DNA from: Nautiliaceae bacterium
Lineage (GTDB): Bacteria; Campylobacterota; Campylobacteria; Campylobacterales; Nautiliaceae
Direction: 5' to 3'
DNA: 27,914 nt
NCBI GenBank assembly: GCA_027008345.1
Contig: JALTBU010000092.1
Coordinates: 1-27,914, forward strand
Every line of letters starts with the position of its first letter. Positions within the stretch are counted from its first letter, which is position 1. This document shows, piece after piece, positions 21,774 to 27,914 of this stretch. The notes under the pieces were generated by a model, which had not been told where the DNA came from, did no database searches, and saw nothing but the letters and a program-made list of their open reading frames with translations. A program made the position numbers and the translations under genes.

Positions 21774-22655
21774 GAGAATTTCAAACCTGTTTGCCGTCAT
21801 AATATGAATTTTAGGATGTTTTTTTAAAAGTTTTTGAAATAAATTCCGACTTAACTCAAGTCCAACTTTTTTTTCTTCTTTTGTGTTTATTTTATGGGCT
21901 TTCATAAGTTTTTCTATCCAACTATCAGGAACATAAATTCCTGGAACATGAGAATGTAAAAATTGAGCAGTTTTTAAACTCATCATCGGGAAAAATCCTA
22001 AAATAATTTCAAATTCGCCCCTTTCGTCATTAAATTCACCTCTTACTTTATCTCTGATTTCGAGCATTTTATCCACTATTTCTAAATCATATACAGGTTG
22101 AGTAATCACTGCTTTTGCATAGTTTCTAACTTTTTTATAAATTTTTCTTTCAATGCTCATAAAATTTTTAGCATAAGAATTACTTACTACAAAAGGAGTT
22201 ATTGGTTTTGGTTTTATTTTAAATTCTTTCCCAGAATAATCCATTCCATTATTAAATGCTCTTATTATTTCAAGCAGTAAAATACTGCTTCCTTCAACTA
22301 CTCCTTTTACATTTGGCTGATCCGACATTTTTGCTGGATCACCTGTTAATGCGAGTATATTTGTAATTCCTAAATCATTTGCTCCAAGCAAATCACTTTG
22401 AAGCGCTATTTTATTTCTGTCTCTCATACTCATTGTTGCAATTACTGGTTTTTTGAATTTTTCTTGTAATCTAAAAGCAGCAATTATTGAATTGTATTTT
22501 AATTTGCTTAAAGGGCAATCAGTAGTAGAAAATCCATCTATATATTTAAGCGCTCCACTATTTTCAATCTTTTCAATCATCGGATCAAGTGTTGGAAGTT
22601 TCGGAGGTGTTGTTTCAAGGGTTATTATTTTATCTTTTATTTTTTCAATTAACAT
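21759..22655 (-). CDS. Methylenetetrahydrofolate reductase family protein
   Basis: A 298-residue TIM-barrel protein of the MetF family, which reduces 5,10-methylene-THF to 5-methyl-THF using FAD. The early acidic motif is LETTPPK (residue 13-19, in place of EFFPP in E. coli). The RDRNKIALQSDLLGA block and NILALTGDPAKMSDQP are most like the reductase half of YitJ-type enzymes (homocysteine methyltransferase/MTHFR) rather than classic MetF. In an autotroph it would serve methionine synthesis or another C1 branch. The ATG at 22655-22653 is preceded by AAGGGA. It is monocistronic, divergent from the trpG/pabA gene and convergent with the TRAP permease. Confidence 0.8.
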   Translation of the reverse strand: MLIEKIKDKIITLETTPPKLPTLDPMIEKIENSGALKYIDGFSTTDCPLSKLKYNSIIAAFRLQEKFKKPVIATMSMRDRNKIALQSDLLGANDLGITNILALTGDPAKMSDQPNVKGVVEGSSILLLEIIRAFNNGMDYSGKEFKIKPKPITPFVVSNSYAKNFMSIERKIYKKVRNYAKAVITQPVYDLEIVDKMLEIRDKVRGEFNDERGEFEIILGFFPMMSLKTAQFLHSHVPGIYVPDSWIEKLMKAHKINTKEEKKVGLELSRNLFQKLLKKHPKIHIMTANRFEILKELF

Positions 22656-22681
22656 AAATTCCCTTTTTAGTGAAATTTTAA

Positions 22682-22687
22682 TATAAT
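22682..22687 (+). promoter_or_regulatory. -10 element upstream of the glutamine amidotransferase gene
   Basis: TATAAT 20 nt before the ATG, inside a 52-bp spacer that separates it from the divergent metF-like gene. No convincing -35 is seen. AAGG (22698-22701) is the ribosome binding site. Leader length would be about 13 nt. Confidence 0.4.
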
Positions 22688-22707
22688 TTTTACAAAAAAG
22701 GCAGTTA

Positions 22708-23271
22708 ATGATTCTAATGATAGATAATTATGATTCTTTTACATATAATATAGTTCAATATTGCCTGGAACTTGGAGCTAATTTAAAAGTTATAAGAAAC
22801 GATGAAATGAGTGTAGATGATATAAAAAAATTAAATCCAGAAAAAATTATAATCTCTCCCGGTCCTTCTACACCAAAAGAAGCAGGTGTTAGTGTAGAAG
22901 TAATCAAAAAAATTCAAAAGCCGATACTTGGAGTTTGTCTTGGGCATCAATCAATTGCTTATGCATTCGGTGGAGAAATAATAAGAGCTAAAAATTTAAT
23001 GCATGGGAAAACTTCAAATATTAAAATTATAAAAGAAGATGATATATACAAAGGATTACCAGAAAGTTTTAGAGTTACAAGATATCATTCATTGGTTGTA
23101 AATCCCAAAGAGCTACCTGAAAATATTATTCCAACTTCATATAGTCTTGATGATAATGAAATAATGTCATTAAGAGTTAAAAACAAACCGATATATGGAG
23201 TTCAGTTTCATCCAGAATCAATTATGAGCCAATATGGTAAAGAAATTATCAATAATTTTCTGAAATTATGA
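22708..23271 (+). CDS. Glutamine amidotransferase, anthranilate/aminodeoxychorismate synthase component II
   Basis: A 187-residue class I glutaminase that supplies ammonia to the chorismate-using partner TrpE (anthranilate) or PabB (4-amino-4-deoxychorismate). The nucleophile Cys is in GVCLGHQ, and the His-Glu pair of the triad in VQFHPES. The N-terminal DNYDSFTYN and IISPGPSTP segments are diagnostic. TrpG and PabA cannot be separated by sequence alone. Lack of trp neighbours and the divergent folate-dependent reductase slightly favour a PabA role, and one protein may serve both. The start is the first ATG (MILMIDNYDSF). It overlaps the next gene by 4 nt. Confidence 0.92.
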   Translation: MILMIDNYDSFTYNIVQYCLELGANLKVIRNDEMSVDDIKKLNPEKIIISPGPSTPKEAGVSVEVIKKIQKPILGVCLGHQSIAYAFGGEIIRAKNLMHGKTSNIKIIKEDDIYKGLPESFRVTRYHSLVVNPKELPENIIPTSYSLDDNEIMSLRVKNKPIYGVQFHPESIMSQYGKEIINNFLKL

Positions 23272-24416
23272 AATATTTTTTTTGGCCTATAATTTTTTTA
23301 TATTATATTTTTTTATATTGGTATAGTGTAAATTTTCTCTCTTTTTCTATTATAGAAGCCAAAAGTGTTGAGAAATTTTATTTGTTAAAAATTTTATTAC
23401 AATTTTTTAATATAACAAATGATTTTAGTTTAAGATTTTTACCTCTTATATTTTCTTTTTTTTCTTTAATTATTTTTTATAAATTATGTAAAATTTATTT
23501 AAAAGAGAAATATAAATATTTTGCTTCTTTAATATTTATTTTTATTCCAGGGTTTATTATATCGAGTGTTATAATAAATAAAGCTATTTTTTTAGTGTTT
23601 TTTATTTTATTATTTATATATTCTTTTAAAAAAATGAGATTGTTTTCTTATTTTCTTTTAGTTATTTATGTTTTTATAGATTATAGTTTTATTTCTCTTT
23701 ATTTTGCATTAATTTTTTATTCAATTTATAAAAAAGATACGAAACTGCTTTTATTTTCTTTGGCTTTACTTGCAATAAATGCAAATTTTTTCAATTATAA
23801 AATAGATGGTAAACCACAAGGATATTTTTTAGATGTGCTTGGTACATATGTGTTGATTTTTTCTCCTTTTGTATTTGTATATTTTTTATTTACAATATAT
23901 AAAGGTTTTTTTTTAAAAAAAGATGTTTTATTTTTTATAGGTAGTTTTAGTTTTTTATTATCAATTATTTTATCTTTCAGACAGAGGATAAAAATTGACG
24001 ATTATGCGCCATTTGTTTTACCGTATGTAATATATATGATTAAAGTTTATTTGAATTCATATAAAGTACGACTTCCGAGATTTAGAACAAGTTATAAATT
24101 CCTTTTTATATTTTTGTTTTCTACAATGTTTTTTTTTGATATTGCTATTTTTTTAAACAGGTATACACCTGCAAAAAATTTAAGCGGAAGTTTTTATTTT
24201 ATGAAAAATTTAGCATTGTTTTTAAAAAAAAATAAAATTAATAAAATTGAGTGTAATAATAAATTTTTATGTAAAAGTCTAAATTTTTATGGAATTTCTA
24301 ATGGTAAAGAGTATAAAATATATTATTCAATTAAAAAAAATAAAGTTTCGATTTTTCACAATAAAGAAAAAATTTTAGATGTCAATGTTTCAAATCTAAA
24401 CACTTTAGGAAAATAA
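23268..24416 (+). CDS. Polytopic membrane protein, GT-C/ArnT-like
   Basis: A 382-residue very hydrophobic protein, rich in Phe, Ile, Leu and Lys, with about nine to ten predicted membrane spans followed by a soluble C-terminal tail of about 80 residues that begins near the last span (FIFLFSTMFFFDIAIFLN). The layout, with SLRFLPLIFSFFSL after the first loop and FIPGFIISSV, resembles GT39/ArnT/PMT-type glycosyltransferases that use polyprenyl-phosphate sugars. The usual acidic first-loop motif (D-E-x-Y) is not evident; only Glu31 is near. The assignment is therefore tentative. Base composition is even more AT-rich and T-biased than its neighbours, partly because of the Phe/Ile/Leu content. It is coupled to the glutaminase gene by an ATGA overlap. 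Confidence 0.6.
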   Translation: MKYFFWPIIFLYYIFLYWYSVNFLSFSIIEAKSVEKFYLLKILLQFFNITNDFSLRFLPLIFSFFSLIIFYKLCKIYLKEKYKYFASLIFIFIPGFIISSVIINKAIFLVFFILLFIYSFKKMRLFSYFLLVIYVFIDYSFISLYFALIFYSIYKKDTKLLLFSLALLAINANFFNYKIDGKPQGYFLDVLGTYVLIFSPFVFVYFLFTIYKGFFLKKDVLFFIGSFSFLLSIILSFRQRIKIDDYAPFVLPYVIYMIKVYLNSYKVRLPRFRTSYKFLFIFLFSTMFFFDIAIFLNRYTPAKNLSGSFYFMKNLALFLKKNKINKIECNNKFLCKSLNFYGISNGKEYKIYYSIKKNKVSIFHNKEKILDVNVSNLNTLGK

Positions 24417-24459
24417 TTATTGATATAAATAAAAATTATAGAAAAGTTAATTTTAATAA

Positions 24460-24490
24460 TGATACAATTTTCAAAATAAAATTCAAGGAG
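24460..24490 (+). promoter_or_regulatory. aclBA promoter -10 and ribosome binding site
   Basis: TGATACAAT (24460-24468) is an extended -10 (TGn-TACAAT), followed by a short leader and AAGGAG (24485-24490), 5 nt before the ATG. No -35 is recognisable. This 79-bp spacer contains no other obvious element. Confidence 0.5.
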
Positions 24491-24495
24491 TATTA

Positions 24496-25860
24496 ATGGC
24501 TCAAAAACCTATACGTGAATATGACGGTAAAAGACTTTTTAAAGAAAATTGGGATAAATATTTCAGTGGATTAAATTATCCATTTGAAAGCGTGCTTGTA
24601 AAAAGTGGAGAAGAACTTCTAAAAAAAGCAGAGGAGCCTGGATATGAGTGGCTAAAACAAAAACCTCTTGTTGCAAAACCTGATATGCTTTTTGGTAAAA
24701 GAGGTAAAAATAATTTAGTACTTTTCAAAGTAAATAAACCGGGTGATGTTACTTTAGAAGATGCTGCTAAATGGATTGATGAAAAAAGAAAAAACAAAGT
24801 TAGAGTATATTCAAAGTTTGAAGGCGATAAACCTGTTGATGAAGGGAAAGAAGATTATCTTACTTATTTCATCGTAGAACCATTTACACCACACACAGAA
24901 GATGAAGAATATTATATTGCAGCTGCAAGTTTAGATGAAAATTATGATGCTCTTTATATGTCAGCACACGGTGGTATGGAAGTTGAAGAAAACTGGGATA
25001 AAGTAACAGAAGTTAAAATTCCTATCGATGCAACTGATGAAGAAATTGAAAAACTTATTAAAGAAAATATCCCGGCAGATATTCCAGAAGACAAAAAAGA
25101 AGTTTATGCGAATTTTGCAGTTAATTTCTATAAATTTTTTAGAGATTTAAACTTTGCTTATTTAGAAATTAATCCAGTTGTAATAGTTGGAAATAATGTA
25201 TATCTACTTGATTTGGTTGCAAGACTTGATGATACTGCAGGATTTTTAATGAAAGATAAATGGGGAGATATTGAATTCCCAACTCCTTTTGGTATGCCTG
25301 AAAAATCACCTGAAGAAAAAGCAATTGCAGAAGCGGATTCAAAAAGTGGTGCTTCATTAAAACTTACAGTTTTAAATCCAAAAGGTAGAATTTGGACACT
25401 TGTTGCAGGTGGCGGTGCTTCTGTTGTTTATGCTGATACAATTGCCGACCTTGCAGGCGGAGTTGCAGATTTAGCAAATTATGGTGAATATTCAGGTGGT
25501 CCTACAACTGATGAAACAAGATTTTATACAGAAACTGTATTAGATCTTATGACAAGAGAAAAAGATCCTAAGGGTAGAGATAAAATCTTAATTATTGGTG
25601 GTGCTATTGCAAACTTTACTGATGTTGCAAAAACATTTACTGGTATCATTCAAGCATTTGAAAAATATGCACAAAAAATGAAAGACGTAGGTGTAAGAAT
25701 TTATGTAAGAAGAGGTGGGCCAAACTATGAAAAAGGTCTAAAAGATATCAAAGAGGCAGCAGAAAAACTTGGTCTTCCAATTAAAGTATTTGGACCAGAA
25801 ACTCATATTACTGATATTGTTAGAATGGCACTTGAAGATGATAAAAAAGGAGCGAAATAA
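24496..25860 (+). CDS. aclB: ATP-citrate lyase subunit AclB
   Basis: The smaller subunit of ATP-citrate lyase, which with AclA cleaves citrate with ATP and CoA to acetyl-CoA and oxaloacetate. This is the step that lets the TCA cycle run in reverse for CO2 fixation. It is related to succinyl-CoA synthetase beta (ATP-grasp N-terminal half, then a CoA-ligase domain). Seen here are KPLVAKPDMLFGKRGKNNLV, FAYLEINPVVI and VYLLDLVARLDDTA in the ATP-grasp part, then LVAGGGASVVYADTIADLAG and NYGEYSGGPT in the ligase part. At 454 residues it is longer than the ~400 of Chlorobium AclB. It is joined to aclA by a 1-nt overlap (TAATG). Confidence 0.96.
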   Translation: MAQKPIREYDGKRLFKENWDKYFSGLNYPFESVLVKSGEELLKKAEEPGYEWLKQKPLVAKPDMLFGKRGKNNLVLFKVNKPGDVTLEDAAKWIDEKRKNKVRVYSKFEGDKPVDEGKEDYLTYFIVEPFTPHTEDEEYYIAAASLDENYDALYMSAHGGMEVEENWDKVTEVKIPIDATDEEIEKLIKENIPADIPEDKKEVYANFAVNFYKFFRDLNFAYLEINPVVIVGNNVYLLDLVARLDDTAGFLMKDKWGDIEFPTPFGMPEKSPEEKAIAEADSKSGASLKLTVLNPKGRIWTLVAGGGASVVYADTIADLAGGVADLANYGEYSGGPTTDETRFYTETVLDLMTREKDPKGRDKILIIGGAIANFTDVAKTFTGIIQAFEKYAQKMKDVGVRIYVRRGGPNYEKGLKDIKEAAEKLGLPIKVFGPETHITDIVRMALEDDKKGAK

Positions 25861-27710
25861 TGGCAAATGAATTATTTACAAGGGATACACAAGCAATATT
25901 TTGGAATAATAATAAATCAGCAATCCAAAGAATGCTTGATTATGATTATGTAATTCAAAGAGAAAAACCTTCTGTTGCAGCAATTGTAGCTCCAACAAGC
26001 AATAATAAATTTGAAAAATTCTTTTATGGTACAGATGAAGTAATGATTCCAATTTACAGAAGTACAGCTGAAGCTGTTAAAAATCATCCAAATGCTGATG
26101 TATTATTAAACTTTGCATCATTTAGAACAGCTTATGATGTAACAAATGAAGCTCTTGATATGGATCAATTTAGAGTAATTATGATTACTGCTGAGGGTAT
26201 TCCTGAAAGACTTGCAAGACTTATGAATAAAAAAGCACGTCAAAAAGGCGTAACAATTATAGGACCTGCAACAGTTGGTGCAATTGCTCCAGGTGCATTT
26301 AAAGTTGCAAACATTGGTGGTACTATTGAAAATATTGTAAAATCAAAACTTCACAGACCTGGTAGTGCAGGGCTTGTGACAAGAAGTGGTGGTCTGTTTA
26401 ATGAACTTTCAAATATCATTGCTCTAAATGCAGATGGTATTGCTGAGGGTGTAGCAATAGGTGGTGATAGATTTGTTGGTTCTACTTTTATAGACCATAT
26501 GCTTAGAATGGAAAAAAATCCAAAAATTAAATATATGATTTTACTTGGTGAAGTAGGTGGTAGAGAAGAATATAAAATAATTGAAGCTATAAAAGAAGGA
26601 AAAATCACTAAACCTGTTATCGGTTGGTGTATAGGAACTATTGCTAAACATTTCAGCAGCGGTGTTCAATTTGGACATGCAGGGGCTTCTGCAAATGCAG
26701 AAGCTGAAACTGCGGAAGCTAAAAATAAAGCAATGAAAGAAGCCGGAATTCATGTTCCTGATAACTTTAATGATTTACCTCATGTAATTAGAGGAGTTTA
26801 TGAAGAATTAAAAGGAAAAGGAATTATCAAAGATATTGAAGAACCAGTGGTTCCACCAATTCCAGAAGATTACAATAAAGCTCTTGCAGCTGGTAAAATT
26901 AGAAAACCAAGAAACTTTGTATGTACTATTAGTGACGACAGAGGAGAAGAAGCAGTTTATGCAGGTATTCCAATTAGCCAAGTTGCAACACCTGATACTG
27001 GATATAGTATTGGTGATGTTATTTCACTTTTATGGTTCAAAAAAAGATATCCAAAATGGGCAACTGATTTTATTGAAACAGTTATCAAAACAGTTGCAGA
27101 CCATGGTCCGGCAGTTAGTGGTGCTCATAATGCAAAAGTTACTGCAAGAGCAGGGAAAAGTGTTGTTGAAAGTTTAGTAACAGGGCTTCTTACAATCGGA
27201 CCAAGATTTGGTGGTGCAATTGACGGTGCTGCTAAATATTTTAAATATGCATATGATAATGGTATGTCTCCTAAAGAATTTTTAGCATATATGAAAAAAC
27301 AAGGTATTCCTATTCCAGGTATCGGACATAGAATTAAATCAGTTAGAAATCCTGATAAAAGAGTTGAAGGACTTAAAAAATATGCAGCACAATATTTTCC
27401 TGCAACTCCACTCTTGGATTATGCATTAGAAGTTGAAAAAGAAACAACTTCTAAAAAAGAAAATTTAATTCTAAATGTTGATGGTACAATTGGTATCTTA
27501 ATGGTAGATATGTGGAGGGCACTGGGATATTCTGAAAAAGAAATCGAAGAATTTATTGAAAGTGGTACACTTAATGCATTCTTTATTTTAGGAAGAAGTA
27601 TAGGATTTATTGGTCATGTACTTGATGAAAAAAGACTTGGTATGCCAATGTATAGACACCCATGGGATGATATCCTTTACCAAGTTGAAAAAGCTGAAGA
27701 AATTAAATAA
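25860..27710 (+). CDS. aclA: ATP-citrate lyase subunit AclA
   Basis: The larger subunit of ATP-citrate lyase. The N-terminal ~330 residues are the CoA-binding/succinyl-CoA-synthetase-alpha-like part; the phosphorylated histidine is His273 in QFGHAGA. The C-terminal part is a citrate-synthase-like lyase domain, with ISDDRGEEAVYAG, TARAGKSVVESLVTGLL, GPRFGGAIDGAAKYF and IPIPGIGHRIKS as landmarks. The total of 616 residues agrees with Chlorobium AclA (608). Presence of both subunits marks the organism as using the reductive TCA cycle. The stop codon is immediately followed by a hairpin that includes the start of the next gene. Confidence 0.97.
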   Translation: MANELFTRDTQAIFWNNNKSAIQRMLDYDYVIQREKPSVAAIVAPTSNNKFEKFFYGTDEVMIPIYRSTAEAVKNHPNADVLLNFASFRTAYDVTNEALDMDQFRVIMITAEGIPERLARLMNKKARQKGVTIIGPATVGAIAPGAFKVANIGGTIENIVKSKLHRPGSAGLVTRSGGLFNELSNIIALNADGIAEGVAIGGDRFVGSTFIDHMLRMEKNPKIKYMILLGEVGGREEYKIIEAIKEGKITKPVIGWCIGTIAKHFSSGVQFGHAGASANAEAETAEAKNKAMKEAGIHVPDNFNDLPHVIRGVYEELKGKGIIKDIEEPVVPPIPEDYNKALAAGKIRKPRNFVCTISDDRGEEAVYAGIPISQVATPDTGYSIGDVISLLWFKKRYPKWATDFIETVIKTVADHGPAVSGAHNAKVTARAGKSVVESLVTGLLTIGPRFGGAIDGAAKYFKYAYDNGMSPKEFLAYMKKQGIPIPGIGHRIKSVRNPDKRVEGLKKYAAQYFPATPLLDYALEVEKETTSKKENLILNVDGTIGILMVDMWRALGYSEKEIEEFIESGTLNAFFILGRSIGFIGHVLDEKRLGMPMYRHPWDDILYQVEKAEEIK

Positions 27711-27738
27711 GAAGGTCAATTTGAAAAGACCTTCTTTT
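27709..27738 (+). terminator. Hairpin after aclA overlapping the pilin start
   Basis: A perfect 9-bp stem, AAGAAGGTC (27709-27717) with GACCTTCTT (27728-27736), and a 10-nt loop, followed by TTACTCTTTT, an interrupted U-tract. The left arm begins within the aclA stop codon and contains AAGG, the likely ribosome binding site of the downstream pilin gene. The TTG start codon (27721-27723) is in the loop. It could be an aclBA terminator, a translation-control hairpin, or both. Confidence 0.6.
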
Positions 27739-27914
27739 ACTCTTTTAGAACTTGTTATTGTTATAATTTTAATCGCAATACTTTCTTTTAGTATTAATAT
27801 TTCTATTCCTGATAATAGACTACAAATTGCTACAGATATATTCAAAAACTATATTAATTTTACTCGTTCATTAGCTTTAAAAGATGATAAATATATTCCT
27901 TTTCCTAAAAACAA
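27721..27914 (+). CDS. Type IV pilin/pseudopilin-like protein (5' part)
   Basis: A reading frame open to the window edge, 64 codons visible. It begins MKRPSFTLLELVIVIILIAIL: a short basic leader, then the class III prepilin cleavage and N-methylation motif (F-T-L-L-E) and a hydrophobic alpha-helix. This marks type IV pilins and type II secretion pseudopilins, which are processed by PilD-type peptidase and assembled into a pilus or pseudopilus. The residue before the cleavage site is Ser rather than the usual Gly, which occurs occasionally. The start is TTG 27721, with AAGG upstream; no ATG or GTG is available in this frame nearby. The remainder of the gene is outside the window, so the exact type cannot be set. 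Confidence 0.8.
   Translation, partial: MKRPSFTLLELVIVIILIAILSFSINISIPDNRLQIATDIFKNYINFTRSLALKDDKYIPFPKN

Noticed and set aside
1..27914. CRISPR array, insertion sequence, prophage, tRNA or rRNA gene
   Set aside because: No regularly spaced repeats, transposase or integrase motifs, tRNA-like folds (other than tmRNA) or rRNA segments were seen on either strand.

Overview
The window is an AT-rich chromosomal segment (roughly 30% G+C by eye) from a bacterium that most resembles Campylobacterota, order Nautiliales (Nautilia, Caminibacter or Lebetimonas type). That placement is an inference. It rests on the aclB-aclA pair (ATP-citrate lyase, key enzyme of the reductive TCA cycle), the short HrcA in an hrcA-grpE-dnaK operon, a RibB protein with a degenerate GTP cyclohydrolase domain, the ileS/small membrane protein/gatA/guaB order, and the protein sequences in general. 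Gene density is very high. Many neighbours overlap by 1, 4 or 29 nt, and several genes use TTG start codons inside a TTGA overlap. No IS element, prophage, CRISPR array, tRNA or rRNA gene was seen.

Layout. (1) 1-786: a gene-poor end holding a decayed coding remnant, the tmRNA gene ssrA (minus strand) and its promoter, which is interwoven with the terminator of the next operon. (2) 787-2123, minus: trpA followed by a Cys-based tyrosine/dual-specificity phosphatase. (3) 2178-4974, plus: panB-ruvB-AI-2E family membrane protein, ending in a clear hairpin terminator. (4) 4995-8258, plus: hrcA-grpE-dnaK with a perfect TTGACA-N17-TATAAT promoter, half of a CIRCE operator and a strong terminator. (5) 8311-11990, minus: cinA-like, ribBX, hemH, dtd and a DUF2914-like exported protein. 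(6) 12035-18522, plus: ppk2, then ileS, a 48-codon membrane protein, gatA and guaB. (7) 18629-21762, plus: a TAXI-type TRAP transporter (binding protein plus fused permease) separated by two tandem stem-loops. (8) 21759-22655, minus: a methylenetetrahydrofolate reductase family protein. (9) 22708-24416, plus: a trpG/pabA-type glutamine amidotransferase and a very AT-rich polytopic membrane protein. (10) 24496-27710, plus: aclB-aclA. (11) 27721-end: the 5' part of a type IV pilin/pseudopilin gene whose start lies in the loop of a hairpin directly after aclA.

Most of the content is core metabolism and housekeeping: autotrophic carbon fixation (acl), tryptophan, pantothenate, riboflavin, haem, folate/C1 and GMP synthesis, tRNA charging, recombination, protein folding and ribosome rescue. 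I did not find a clearly new multi-gene system. The points worth a second look are mostly regulatory structures in the short intergenic spaces, the small membrane protein between ileS and gatA, and a few proteins with unusual or missing family motifs (Dtd, CinA, RibBX).
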